Assembly (NCBI GenBank): GCA_023079485.1 | Contig: CM041083.1 | Span: forward strand, 174,151,480 to 174,215,479 | Direction: 5' to 3' | DNA: 64,000 bases | DNA from: Archilochus colubris | Taxonomy: Eukaryota > Chordata > Aves > Apodiformes > Trochilidae | In this document: piece after piece, positions 22,909-34,782 of the stretch | Layout: every line of letters begins with the position of its first letter | Numbering within the stretch: the first letter of the stretch is position 1 | Notes under the pieces: generated by a model | Told to the model about the DNA's origin: nothing | Database searches by the model: none | What the model saw: the letters and a program-made list of their open reading frames with translations, nothing else | Program-made: the position numbers and the translations under genes

Positions 22909-25128
22909 GCCACTTGGGTCTTTTTTGGAAGGACATATCTACTTTCCTATCCAAATATTTGTTTTTTTTCTGAAAAACATGGAAAACTGCATTAGATTCA
23001 AATTATGGTGTTCTCTCTCAGTTAGACAAATGACACAATGGTACTTAAAACCTTTGGTTAAAACTTCATTTGCTTCTGAACTACATTTGCCTGTGCAACA
23101 TTAATTGGTAGACTGTGGTTAGAGCCAGAAGATTTTGTTATCTCATTGCTATGGTTACAAGTAGCTATATCCCTGCAAGATAAGAGATGTTTTTAAGGGG
23201 AGTACACAAGCCTTAAAAAAAGAAAAAAAGTGACTAGAACCTGATTGTTTTGCAGATGAAGATGACAGCACTTGTGAAGGTGTCATCCCCAGGGACTGAA
23301 ATTATTTTTAGAGTTGCATATGTATCTAACACCTGAAGGTGAACTTGGGTGCTGGAGATACGGTTCCAGGGATCTAATTTCCCTTAGAGGGGAACCTCTT
23401 CTGTGTGTGGATACCCATTTCCTTCTTTTCAGCCTTTTGAGTACTTCTGTATTTTGTAAGAGACATCTGAAATTGTCTAATGGGTGTGTGTGTAGGTCCT
23501 GTGCAGTTACTTCTGGGCACGTGGAGCAATGCTGGTTGGGCACTGGCTCTTCAGAGGTTTGCGTCAGGGGAACGTGGCCCTGGAGGCATTTCCAGATGCT
23601 AATCCAGGTTTTTCCAGATGCTTGTTTCCATGTGCGTCTTCTGTGGGGTTGCTCCCAGCTAAATTGCAACCTATCTTTAAGATCTGGTTTCTTAATCTGC
23701 AAAACAGGACCGAAAAATAATTCCAATATACAGAAAATCAGTCAGTGTTGCTGTTCATCTCAGGAGAATGTTCTCTGTTTCTTGAAAAGTAGCACTTTAG
23801 AAGAAGAAAATCTGGCAGACCTGGGCTCTGCAGCCAGGTGCTGACTCCCCAGATCCTTATTTACAGGAACCAGCTGAAAAACACACATAAAAATTGGCTT
23901 TTGACAGAGTTGCCAAGAGAAGTAACACAGGGCAGGACAAGTACTGTAGTCAGAGAGCAAACAGAGTTCTCTAAAATGTCGTCATGTGTCAGCTGCTTTT
24001 TTGGCAGAAGTGTGTAACATAATTGTAGCTTTAAAAAGTGAGCTCAGTAGAAGTGTGGCTAAGGAGGTGAATGTTCCAGAAACACTGTTTTCATGCAGGA
24101 CCATAGCTCTAGGATGGCTGCCCTCCCAGCCAGCCCCTTGCACTCTTGCCTCTGCTGCTCACTGTACAGCGTGGCTCCAGGGAAAGCTAAATAACTTGGG
24201 ACTTATCAAAAGCTTTCTCAGTTATTTAATCATTATAATGGCTCACTTGTAATTTCCTCCAACCTGTGGCACGCATGTTTGCATTTTTCAGAGACTGGAA
24301 CAATGATATTCACATTGATTATAATTGGATAAACTTTCCATTGGCATAAATTGAGAGATTGCCATAGGTTTTAGGATGTAGACCTTCAAGTAGCATTACA
24401 GGGTCTATAGTTTAAACCATTTGCCTACAGAGAGAGGGAGTTTTTCTTCTGTGTATGCTCAGTAAGTACTTACCTCATGGTTGTTCATTGAATAGAAACC
24501 CATACCTTTGAGATTACTTGCATTTAATTTTATGGAGTATGATAGAAGCTGTTTAGTTACATTATCTGTCATTGCTGATGTGCATGGCAAGGACTGTAAT
24601 TTAACTGTCCCTAGTTAAAAACAACTGCTTGGAGCATTTATTGCTACTGACAATGATTTCTAAACAACTTTAGAAACAGTGTTTGTTTCTCTGAAGTCAT
24701 CTGGTCCAGGGTGATTTACAATTATCTTTTCAGTAAGTGAATGAGAAGGAATTGAGTTTTTCTCCTTTACTCATGGCAATGTCTTTTCCCCATTGCAGAA
24801 GGAAGTTCCAGCATGGTGGAGATGTCTCTTTGAATGTTACAGTCCCTCAGCTAATACTTAGCACTTATCTCATGGTTTTGTGTTTGTAGGTTTACAAAGA
24901 GGGTAAATATTTTCTCCTCTCTAAATGAGACTGACAGGGACCTAGTCAAGTGAAGTAGTTTGTGCTGGAAATAAAACACACTCTCCCTGGTATTTATGCA
25001 TTTCCTACCACTTCCAGTTCATCTTGAATTGCAGCTCAATTCCTCCTGAGTAAATCAAAGTGGATGGAGCTTGGCACCTTCCTTCTGAGGTCTTATTCTT
25101 ACCTATGGTAAAGCAACATCTAATGGAT
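22490..25128. other. unique sequence, 2.6 kb
   Basis: Nothing recognised except the A-rich tract at 22875-22908. Around 23283-23844 both strands are open (147 codons minus, 176 codons plus). Neither translation resembles a known family and no compelling exon structure is visible. Confidence 0.45.
22875..22908. repeat. A-rich tract
   Basis: 34 bp of A with single G interruptions (A15, G, A12, G, A5). No retrocopy was recognised upstream. Confidence 0.95.
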
Positions 25129-25323
25129 CCTCTCTATCTCCTCTCTCCTCTCCTCTCCTCTCCTCTCCTCTCCTCTCCTCTCCTCTCCTCTCCTCTCCTC
25201 TCCTCTCCTCTCCTCTCCTCTCTCTCCTCTCCTCTCCTCTCCTCTCCTCTCCTCTCCTCTCTCTCCTCCTCCTCTCCTCTCCCTCTCCTCTCCTCTCCTC
25301 TCCTCTCCTCTCCTCTCCTCTCC
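25129..25323. repeat. (TCCTC)n pyrimidine microsatellite
   Basis: About 195 bp of almost pure C and T on the plus strand, mostly perfect TCCTC pentamers with a few TCTC and TCC slips near 25225, 25260 and 25280. The opposite strand is a pure GA tract. It is open in all frames, producing Ser-Pro-Leu-rich frames on one strand and Glu-Arg-Gly-rich frames on the other. These are translation artefacts, not genes. Mirror-symmetric purine-pyrimidine tracts of this length can form triplex (H-DNA), and they mutate quickly in length. Confidence 0.97.
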
Positions 25324-25343
25324 AAAACATAATACTAACTGGG

Positions 25344-25358
25344 AAAAAAAAAAAAAAA
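25344..25358. repeat. A15 tract inside a small inverted repeat
   Basis: The poly-A run is flanked by AATACTAA (25331-25338) and its exact complement TTAGTATT (25361-25368), giving an 8-bp stem with a 22-base loop. It lies between the microsatellite and the next CR1. Confidence 0.8.
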
Positions 25359-25399
25359 GATTAGTATTTAAAAGTAAACAAGCTTTGTGGTGAATCAGC

Positions 25400-25873
25400 A
25401 TAGAATCATAGAATTGACTGGGTTGGAAGGGACCTCTGAGATCATCAAGTCCAACCCTTGATCCACTACTGCTGCAGTTACCAGACCATGGCACTGAGTG
25501 CCACATCCAGTCTCTTTTTAAATATCTCCAGGGATGGAGAATCCACTACTTCCCCGGGCAGCCCATTCCAATGTCTGATCACCCTCTCCATAAAGAAATT
25601 CTTTCTAATATCCAACCTAAACCTCCCCCGGCACAGCTTAAGACCATGCCCTCTTGTCTTGCTGAGAGTTGCCTGGGAAAAGAGACCAACCCCCACCTGG
25701 CTACCCCCTCCTTTCAGGGAGTTGTAGAGAGTGATGAGGTCTCCTCTGAGCCTCCTCTTCTCCAGGCTGAACAGCCCCAGCTCCCTCAGCCTCTCCTCAT
25801 AGGATCTGTGCTTGAGTCCCTTCACCAGCCTGGTTGCCCTCCTTTGGACCCGCTCCGGGACCTTCCTAAACTA
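25400..25873 (-). mobile_element. CR1 LINE (J/E-like), intact C-terminal frame
   Basis: The 3' end lies on the left (signature 25401-25460). The minus-strand frame 25825-25478 (115 codons) is unbroken: [81 protein letters not shown], then [11 protein letters not shown] and a stop. Upstream coding continues to about 25860, where a small deletion precedes the 5' truncation at about 25873. The few breaks suggest a recent copy. It faces the copy at 26712-26896, to which 25402-25573 is 169/172 identical in inverted orientation. It encodes no catalytic RT part. Confidence 0.95.
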
Positions 25874-26711
25874 AGTATAAAACTATATAAGGATATGGTA
25901 AGAATTATTGTTCCAGAAGGTCTATGGTAAATAATTCTAAACAGTAGGATTATTAATGCCTATTACACCTATACAAAAAGAGGCCAGTATATGCAGAAGG
26001 GAACATGCCCTTCAGATTTCCTAGTTGTCCAAAGGAAGGCTTTTATGAAAATCATTCATTTAATCAAGATTTGATTGAGTGTTTCAGATCACTTAGCAGA
26101 GCCCGTTTGGTAGAAAATCTGCAGTTTCAGGTAATGAAAAATGTATGCCTGTATGTATTCACCAGAGAATCACTCCTGGCTGACACTATTGAAATTGATT
26201 CAGCTGGTATATTTCCTTGAAGACAAGGTCACAGGAATGTTTAGAGCAAACTCCTGGCACCCTGGGTGCTCAGCCTGACTCCAGGTCAGGTGGATCACAG
26301 TACCATTTTCTTTCTTTGGTTCTCAGTCTGTGAAGTGTGACCAAAAAAAAAAAAAAAAAAAAAAAAAGGTGTGTAGAAGAGTTAGTACTGTTGCTCATAT
26401 CAGCAGGAAATGACTTTTTTCTTGACAGTTAAATCCACCCAGCTGAGGCCATTCTGAGGTGACTGTCACAGAACTGCTCCGTGGAGCAGCTGGCTGAGGT
26501 GGGAAGCCTCCCTCAGCCCTGGGATCCTTGCTTGCCTGGGGCATGCAAAGGTCCCTCATGCAAAAGCACTCCAGGCACATCTGCAAGGGCTGTTTCCAGC
26601 AATGCTGGCCTGTCCACTCCTTTGCCACTGCAAGGAATGGGGTTTTGTGTGTTACCTTCAGTAGCACCCTGCCTTCCCAGAAGAATATGATGCTTCCTTT
26701 TCCTACTGTCA
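25874..26711. other. spacer between inverted CR1 copies
   Basis: 840 bp with no recognised gene. It contains A25 at 26343-26367. This stretch would form the main part of the loop if the flanking CR1 ends paired in a transcript. Confidence 0.5.
26343..26367. repeat. A25 homopolymer
   Basis: The longest perfect A run in the window. The upstream 100 bp shows no poly-A signal or recognisable retrocopy. Confidence 0.97.
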
Positions 26712-26896
26712 CCTGGTGTCTAGACATTGGAATGGGCTGCACGGGGAAGTAGTGGATTCTCCATCCCTGGAGATATTTAAAAAGAGACTGGATGTGGCAC
26801 TCAGTGCCATGGTCTGGTAACTGCAGCGGTAGTGGATCAAGGGTTGGACTTGATGATCTCTGAGGTCCCTTCCAACCCAGTCAATTCTATGATTCT
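26712..26896 (+). mobile_element. CR1 LINE 3' end (J/E-like), inverted partner of 25400-25873
   Basis: This copy is truncated to the last ORF2 codons ([20 protein letters not shown]) and the 3' UTR. Compared with the complement of 25402-25573, segment 26725-26896 differs at only three positions by my reading (a C/A near the start, an A/G in the CAGCRGTAG segment, and an A/T in GATCTCWGAGG). No close match extends more than about 12 bp beyond the 5' end of this copy. Confidence 0.95.
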
Positions 26897-28211
26897 CAAA
26901 AACACAGCATGACTAAAAGGCTTCCCTCACAAACTGTGCAAGTCAAAGTGGTAACTAGAAGTCAGTGGGAGCTGCATTTTATTTTCACCCCAGACGACAC
27001 CTGCAGACCATGCCTTTCCTGGGTAAGAGGCAGGAAGTCTTCTTAACCCAGCACACCAGCTACACCCTCATCTGTTCTGCACACAATTAATGTGAATTTC
27101 CTAAACCCACACTGTACAGTTGATTTTCTCTGGAGATGATGGGGAGGGTCTGGTTGCAGGCTGTGAGCAGCAGCTGTGAGATGGGCTTGTCCCCAGTGTT
27201 GAGGTTTGTGATGGTGAGGCCAGTTGTCTTGCAACCTCACCTCTAAGTTATGAAAGGTTTTGTACTTGTCGTATGAGTCTGCATCAGAGATGATATTCAC
27301 ACAGATAGTGTACCACATGTAGGAGCAGGTCTTTCACCATTTTTTTTTCTTCTTTTGTAACAGCCTCATCTCTACTGCTTTTCCCAAGCATGGGATTGGC
27401 CTCTCAGAGCAGCTTTGTTTCAGCATCATGCCTTTCTCTGATTAGACCTTTTAATTTTTTATCTTCAAGCAGATGAGACTTCAGTAGGGTCAATTTCTGA
27501 TTTCTTCTTATTACTGCATCTTTTGCTCCTTACAGCAGCAAAGATGCTCCCTTTTTGTGTTTCCTCTGACAGAAGTGGCTTATTTGTACTTGCAAGAGTT
27601 ACAGACCCTCAACAGCTCATGAAAATACATCTTATAAATGCCCCATGTGCTGGTTCTCACAATGCCAGATGCATGAATTTCTGTTTCTACCGGGTGACCA
27701 GGGTAGCAAAATCTGCTACTGCCATGCCCCCCATTGCCTGAAACCCCGAGGCAGATGCAGTGTATGCACTAGGATTCCTCCCTTTTGTTTTTCACAGGGA
27801 TATAAAGCAGGAATGATTTCTCTGGTGGGTCGCCCAGTGCTGTCAAAGATGCAAGAGCACAGCCCCCTCTGGCAGAAACTTTTTGGCCAAGTGCAAGCTC
27901 TTTCAGGAGGCTCTTGCATCAGGTGCAGATGCTGGACCACTGTTGTGAAGAGGTTGCTCCCACAGCCCCTCCCAGCCCTGTGGTTTGTGGTTTTTCAGGT
28001 CTGCTGGCAGCAAAGGGAGAAAATGAGCTTGCTGCTCAGCCTGCCTCCCTGGGGCTTGCAGACCAGGTCCTCAGATGTTAAAAAGTGTGTGTGTTCCAGA
28101 CAGCACATTAGGGGCTGGGTCCTCCAAATCTGACCGAAGGACCTCCCCAGGCCATTGGGGTTCATGCAGGGGTGCTATTTCATTTCCTTTTAGCTCTCTA
28201 TTAACAGCATA

Positions 28212-28263
28212 GTTTTGTTTTTTGTTTTTGTTTTTTGTTTGTTTGTTTGTTTGTTTGTTTTTG
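28212..28263. repeat. (TTTG)n low-complexity tract
   Basis: 52 bp of T and G, ending in about six GTTT units. A similar but shorter tract lies at 41537-41562. Confidence 0.95.
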
Positions 28264-31200
28264 AGAGGAATTTCATGGTGGTAAGAAGAGAGGTTGTCTT
28301 TCCAGTAGCTGCCCTTTGTGACATGGAGCTGGTTTTGTCAGGCAGGGAGGGCTGGGGAGTGTGTGGCACAGGCCATCCTGGCAACTGGCAGAGTTTGCTT
28401 CTGTAATCTTACTGTCAGGATGCTCTCCTGCTCCACTGCACAGTGCTGGGGAATCTCTATTTGTAATGTATTTATTCTCTCCCTTTCCAGATTCATTATG
28501 TTACTTGGAAAGCTTACTGCTGCTGGGCAGCCTTTTGCTTTATCTGTGGGGTTGCTGTGGGTTGGGGAGCAGCAGTAGATGGGGGGTCCTGAACATCACA
28601 GACATACAGGGCTTTTCTGCATGTGACCATGGCATCCCACAGGTCCACAAGCACCACATTTGGGCATAGGCTCCTAATTTTACAAGCGGATAAGAAATCT
28701 CCTCTTTTTATCTTTCCCCAGCAGAAAGAACCATTCCATGAGGAAAAAGCTGTAATATGCAGAATAAATTTCAGTATATGGGATATGGTGCAGATGTAGT
28801 TTCACCCAAAATCATTTGGTATCAAAAGGATTTGTTCACTTATTATTTAATTCTTATGTGTTATCGGTGTGCAGAATCAGACTACAAAGATCAAGGAAGG
28901 GAAAGAAGAGTAGTAGACAGGACTGGATGTTTATTTTATTGCCTGTATGTAACTTTCCTTATGCCAATGAAATCTGGCCCTTTCATAACAAGTGGTTTCT
29001 TTAATCTGTTCTAGCAGAAGAATCTGTTCATGAATTTTTACCTGACAGTGTGAGTAGAGTGGGGTCTGGAAAAAAATGGATCTTCAGTTTGGTCTGCCTT
29101 ATGGCAGCAAAGAGAGAAAGCATGAAACATCAGAGGCAGTGACGGATCCTTTCCTAAAAACTGCTAATGTGGTGAACAGTCTGAGATCTTCTCCCTGAGA
29201 TGGGAACAAACCTCTGCAGCCAAAAGGACGGAAAGGAGAGGGGTAAGTGATTTGACTAACACAGTATTTTGTACTGAGCAAGTTGCTTCCATGGGGGTAC
29301 TATTTGCCATGATCACCAGGCTTTACCATACTCTTACTGTAGGAATGAATGAGTATGTTTATGCTAAGATGCTTAGCATATTCTAGCAGCTCTTTATAAA
29401 GATCATTATCTATAATTAGGTAAGTGTGAGTAACTGTTATTGCTCTTGTGCTAAAAATTGCTGCAAATGGAGCTGAGCAGGGAGAGGATTATAATTTAGA
29501 CATCAGATAATTTGACTTAATTTGCTTAAGAGAACTACTAGTTGTGGCCTCTTGAAACAGTAGGTCTTAAGCTCAGGAACAAAATGCTTTTCTAAAAGTG
29601 TTTAGTGTTGCTGTTCAGATCTGTGTCAATATTTCCACTAGAGATAAGTGGTTTTGTGACTGAAACTTAGCATATGAAAATGTCACTGCTGAATACAACG
29701 GTCCTGCTTTTGCCTTTTCTCACAGACATCTGAAATCAGCAACAGGCTGATGTATCTTAAACTTTATAGTCAGTTCTGCTGAATTATGGTCAAGTTCCTT
29801 GGTCCCTTCCACACTGAGCAAATTCCCAGGCAGGGTGCATTTGCTTCTCCTGTGGTCTCAAGTGTGGTAGTAGTGGATTTAGATGTGGCTGATAAGGTAC
29901 CTATGAAGTTAGTGGCTGTTCCCTAAAGGCTGAACTTTACCTCTCTACACAAGCCTGGCCCTGGGTCTATATTTCACAAGCTGTTTTGTGAAAGATTGTA
30001 TTGTCTCTATTTGCTTTTGGAAAGGAGTCACTAAGTGAACATAAGTGAACAGAACCATCCAAAGTATCCTCTGTTACTGGTACCCACCTGCCTTTGTATT
30101 TCCTGAACCTGCTATGGGGCCAGCACTGCTCTGGTGTAGGGTGACTGCCACAAGTGCAGAGTGCCAGAGCTGCAGTGTGTATGATGGAGACTACTCAGGA
30201 CTGTGTGGACTGTGGGCTTCAGTGCACCCCCAACTTGCTGTAGACATCTGCATGATGATGAATTTTGCCCTTTCTCTCTGTGTTCCAGGTCTGTAGCCTG
30301 TTCAAATACCTTTTGGAGGATCTTGAGATACTTCTCACTTCCAGAAAGAATAGACCCAGCTACCATGATTTCAAGGCAGTATTTTTTTAAGCTGGTTCTT
30401 TTCTTCTTTCTGTTTTATTCTGGCAAACCTGGAGTTGCAAATTGACTGCTTGTCTTAGTTGATATGTGAAATAACTAGAAAAATAGCTATGCTGTTTATA
30501 GGGAGATGACAATGTGTAATATTTGAGGCCTAGCATTTTCCACTTTGTGTGAATCAGTGCTGACTAAATAGTTGTTCATTTTCTTGAGTTCCTGTTCTGG
30601 AGTCTTGCTGCTGGAGTATGTGGGAAGGATGGGCTGATGGGCTCCATAGACATTCCTGGGGTAGATGCCAGTGACCCCCAGGGATGCTGACATCCTGCAG
30701 GCTGAAACCTCTGCAAGCGTTGTAGCAAGGACATGCTCCTAGCACCAGAATGAGTGAGAAATTCTGTGAACATGAACCCAGAGTTTTAATGGGAGAAACC
30801 TCCAAGGAAGGGGCCTATGTCAAGCAAAATTCTGTCACTGGATAAGCAAGCAAGGTATGGCATGAAAACCAAGGGGATAGGAGAACAGACCTTTGCCATG
30901 GTGCCTTTCCCACCATTATTACAGTCATGCAGGAGGCCTTGAATCTAAAGTTATTTCACCAAAGTGTCTTGAAAATCTTGTCTGTTGAACCAAGAAATTC
31001 AAATGCTAAGCATGCAGACAGGATGAGTGTTGACCTGGCTTCAGTCATGGGGTGGATACTCTTTGGTCAGACTTTCAATGTGTGCTCAGAACATGTCATG
31101 GTGAAGGCTTCTTGTCCAGTAGGAAGGATGAACAGAAACTTGGATGTGAAAAGCATCTTCCCTCAGGTTCAAATGGTTCTCTTCAATCTAAATAACAGGG

Positions 31201-32169
31201 TGAAGCACTGCCTGTGAAGAATTATGGGGTGAGGCTGTCTTAATCTTGCCTGTTGAACACTGTACAAATGGATTATAAGAAGGATCTGATCCCCAATTTC
31301 ACCCCAACAGGGTGAAAGCCCTGTTGAGCAGATTATAGAGGCAATCACCAACTGATATGGAGTAAAGGAAGAAGTGAAATAGCTCTACCTATTCTGCCTT
31401 CTGAGAAAGTTACACAAAATTCTTCTGAGAATCTATTCTGCATGTGTGTTCTGTTAGCTCTATCCCCACCTCCCCTTGCCCATCCCCCCCTTCCCCCCCA
31501 GTACATTCAAAATGCATTATCTAATTTTGATCAAATTCAACAAATAAAAAGAAGTCTCAAAGATACCAGACTTCTTCAATGGGTCTTTACACTGCATAGC
31601 CTGGGGACCATGTGTTGCTCCTAAAGCCATTTGTCTGCTCCACAAGAACAGGTTGAGAGGCTTATGTAGAAGTCATGAGAAAGCAGCTGGACATCTCGGG
31701 AGTGAATGAATGCTAACTGGCCTGCAGACAGGCACTGCTGACCCATTTAGCCTCTTAGGCTATGTCTGTCCTGCTATTACTATGTTAATGTTTTTTCTTG
31801 TTGCCTTCTATAAAGAAGATAATATACATGCAGTATGGATAGCAAGGGCACTAAGATGCAAGAGTAAGCATGGGAGCTGAGCTATTAGATAGTGAAAACA
31901 ACCCTTATATACCTTAAGCACCATTTCTTTCCTTTGTATCTTTGCTAACTTTAGTGAACCTTAACTTGGCTGGTTACCAGCACCTCTTTCTTTAGACAGT
32001 TCACACTCCTTGGGCATCACATGCATTTGGGGATGAGGATTCCACCAAAAAGTGGGGTCAGACATTACAAAAAAAAAGCACTGAATACTGTTGATGCCAC
32101 AACATTCTGCAGTGAATGGTGGGATGAAGGTGTGAACACAAACATATAATCTAAAAAAGATGCTGCACA

Positions 32170-32182
32170 TTTTTTTTTTTTT
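32170..32182. repeat. T13 homopolymer
   Basis: Uninterrupted run of 13 T. Confidence 0.95.
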
Positions 32183-33319
32183 AAGCAATGATTTTGTAAT
32201 GAGTCTTAAGGCCCTGATTAGGTGTGGCTGTGGCAGAGAATGCTTCATCACACAGCCTAAGCTATTGCAGCCTTGCACAGAAATGACTGAAGACATAAGA
32301 TAACTGTCTGCACCAGAACCACTGTGTGTTACCTGGGGAGAAGAGAGACAGATACAACTCAGTATCCTTCTGCAATAGTAATTGTTGGCTTATTGGCTTG
32401 ATTATTCTCCTTGGATATGTATTCAATCAACAGATCACAGCAACCCCAAAGAGATTAATTACATGTATTTTTAAATTCCCTAAGTGCACATTTGCATAAC
32501 TAGCATTTTTAAATATTCATAAGTACATATTTGCTTGATAGATTGTAGCGGCATCATTTGCAGCTTCAAAAGGGACCTTCACTTAATCAAACCAGAAATG
32601 TTAATCATTTCTTGAGGCTCAGACATATGATCAGAATATTTTAGCACAATAAATACATTGAGCATCAGCTGGAGCACAGTAATTGAGTGCATGCTCCTAA
32701 CTTATGGCACATGGGAGGAAATCTGACCCAGCTTAACACCCTATCACTGTGGTTCAGCCAGGCCCTCTTTGCATTTACTACAGACAGAAAGCAGACTCAT
32801 TCATAACTGCCATGGCTCAGCTCATTTGGGTTAAGTGGTTGCTACATCCTTGCTAGCTCCACTTTCCCAGTCACAAAAGCCTTGCAGGCATGCCACTGGA
32901 GACATTCCTGGAGAGGGTGTGAGCCCGCATGGGATTCCACACCCTCAGCCTCATAGGATATGTCTATAGTGATAAGTGGAAAAGGGCAGAAGAGAATCCT
33001 GAGTGCTGAAGCCCTGATTGACTCTCCAGCCTAACTCATTCCCTATCTCTCTTTTGAATGAACACTTTGAATGATACAGCCACCCCAGAGTCCTGGGAAC
33101 AGCTCACGTTGCCCACTGTGAGAGCACTGTGTGTGGGTGCCTTCACCCCACAGAGTCATCTGTGCTATCTCAGAGGGCTGTGCATCCCCAAATACACCTT
33201 CTTGCCATGCCAGGAGTGTGCAACATAGACTCTCAGTGCCATGACACTATGCCTCAGGGGTAAGCCAAATCCTCACTACTTCAAACATTTTCAGTTAAGA
33301 AAAGCACAAAAAGTAATAA

Positions 33320-33516
33320 TATTCACTCACTGGAACAGGCTCCCCAGGAAAACGGTCATGGCATCAAGCCTGCCAGAGCTCAAGGAGCATCTGGATGATG
33401 CTCTTACTAATGTGGTTTTGGTTTAGGTAGTTCTGAGAGAAGCAGGGAGATGGGTTCAATGATCCCTATGGATCCTTTCCAAGTTGAGATATTCTATGAT
33501 TCTATGAGTCTATGAT
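33320..33516 (+). mobile_element. CR1-type LINE 3' end, distinct subfamily
   Basis: The translation HWNRLPRKTVMASSLPELKEHLDDALTNVV matches the last part of CR1 ORF2 in a subfamily whose 3' UTR reads 'gcagggagatgggttcaatgatccctatgg' and ends 'gagatattctatgattctatg'. This end differs from the J/E-like copies. The sequence on both sides (32900-33320 and 33517-33783) was not recognised. Confidence 0.78.
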
Positions 33517-33783
33517 ACTGTTATATGGGACCACAGCGATGGAGATCCAGGATCATGTGCTGCACAGTACAGACTGTCTGCCATCCAGGGCCTAGTCGCA
33601 AGGCCTCCTGAGGGTGATCTGTTCTGTGCAGTGTTCCACCACATCTATACAGACAGAACTGCTGAAGGTGACAGGACCTTCAGGCTTTTATCTCAGACAC
33701 TGACTGATGTGCAGTTCCCCATTGCCCACTCAGCCTGGCTGCATTTACTCCCTTATGCCTATGGCTGCATGCTTATTTAGCTC
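33517..33783. other. spacer between two CR1 copies
   Basis: 267 bp of fairly GC-rich sequence with no recognised family. It could belong with 32900-33320 to an older unidentified repeat. Confidence 0.35.
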
Positions 33784-34258
33784 ATGAAGACAGTCCAGAG
33801 GAGGACCACAAAGATGATCAGAGGTCTGGATCACCTCTCCTGTGAGAACAGGCTGCGAGGCTTAAGGTTGTTCAGTCTGGAGAAGAGAAGGCTTATAGCA
33901 TCCTTCCAGTACCTGAAGGAGCCTACAGGAAAGGTAGAGATGGATTTTTTGCAAGGGCACATAGCAATAGGGAAAGGGGGAACAGTTGCAAATTGAAAGA
34001 TAGTAGATTTACATTAGATTTTAGCTATAAATTCTTTATCGTGAGGATGTTGAGGCACTGGAACTATTCCCCACTACACTGGCACAATTTCCCAGGGAAA
34101 TTTTGGCTGTCCTCTCCCTGGCAGTGTTCAAGGCCAGGCTGGATGGGGCTTTGAGCAACCTGGTCTGGTGGGAGGTTTCTCTGCTCATGGCAGGGGGGCT
34201 GGAACAAGATGATCTTTAAGGTCCTTTCCAATGCAAACCATTCTATGATTTTATGATC
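33784..34258 (+). mobile_element. CR1 LINE 3' fragment
   Basis: The frame 33784-33996 reads [40 protein letters not shown] and [18 protein letters not shown], the ORF2 C-terminal region with a short deletion after KRRL. It is followed, out of frame, by [20 protein letters not shown] sequence (34129-34170) and a 3' UTR with 'atgatctttaaggtccttt' and an ATTCTATGATTTTATG tail. It belongs to the same subfamily as 567-782 and 40650-41257. Confidence 0.92.
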
Positions 34259-34774
34259 TCAATCTGATTGCAGGGAAATAGTCCTGATTATATTGAACTT
34301 GAGAGAAAGGGGAGCATGATTTTTTTTCAAGCAAGAAGATCTTGACCAGATGTTAAAACGACAAGGGCTTCCCCCCCCACACCTTTTCCTTTCTGTTGCT
34401 ATATGAAAAGTCTTTGCAGTATCAAAGCAGGAAACCTCAGAGCAGGGTGATAAGGAAGTTAACTCCTTCTGGGCCTGCCTGTGAGGTGGTGAGTCAGACG
34501 TGAAGGGTGGTCCCTTGGCAAGAAACTGAAATAAAAAAAAATGAAAAAAGATGACAGCTGTCCCCACCAGCTGAGTTTTTGAGCTCAAGTTGGGCAAGAG
34601 AGGAGTGTGAATTCATAACACACAAGAAATGCCAAAATTTTCGCTCTCGTGTCACAGCTTGTGGCTGGGAGGTGCAGGAAGAAAGGCCCTGAGAAAATGC
34701 CACTTGTGGTGTGGGTCTGGCGGGAGCAGGGGAAGGCAGAGGGACAGTGGTTTCGGGGGAGGGAAGGCATAACC

Positions 34775-34782
34775 TATAAAAG
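34775..34782 (+). promoter_or_regulatory. TATA-box-like TATAAAAG
   Basis: A consensus TATAAAAG is preceded by about 60 bp of G-rich sequence with GC-box-like stretches (GGCGGGAGC near 34718, GGGGGAGGGA near 34756). The first downstream ATG, at 34825, opens a 62-codon frame (MKRVSGAWAVV...) with no known relatives. There is no other evidence of transcription, so this is a weak candidate. Confidence 0.2.

Larger units (their letters stand above)
26897..33319. other. unique sequence, 6.4 kb
   Basis: No gene or repeat family was recognised. Simple repeats are (TTTG)n at 28212-28263, C-rich DNA at 31483-31499 and T13 at 32170-32182. Open frames up to 162 codons (27645-28133) have no recognisable similarity. 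The A/T-rich block 32395-32690 is noted as a possible conserved element. Confidence 0.45.

Noticed and set aside
24440..24510. Another MIR-like segment around 'acttacctcatggttgttc'
   Set aside because: Only one short word resembles MIR and the flanks do not follow the consensus.
25060..25506. Glu-Arg-Gly-rich and Ser-Pro-Leu-rich open frames
   Set aside because: They are translations of the TCCTC pentanucleotide microsatellite, open in every frame.
26250..26367. Poly-A run as the tail of a processed pseudogene
   Set aside because: No upstream coding similarity, AATAAA or target-site duplication was seen. CR1 machinery rarely makes poly-A retrocopies in birds, so a simple homopolymer is likelier.
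27645..28133. 162-codon plus-strand open frame in GC-richer DNA
   Set aside because: No recognisable domain, other open frames overlap it on both strands, and there is no clear splice or promoter context. Length is compatible with chance in 64 kb.
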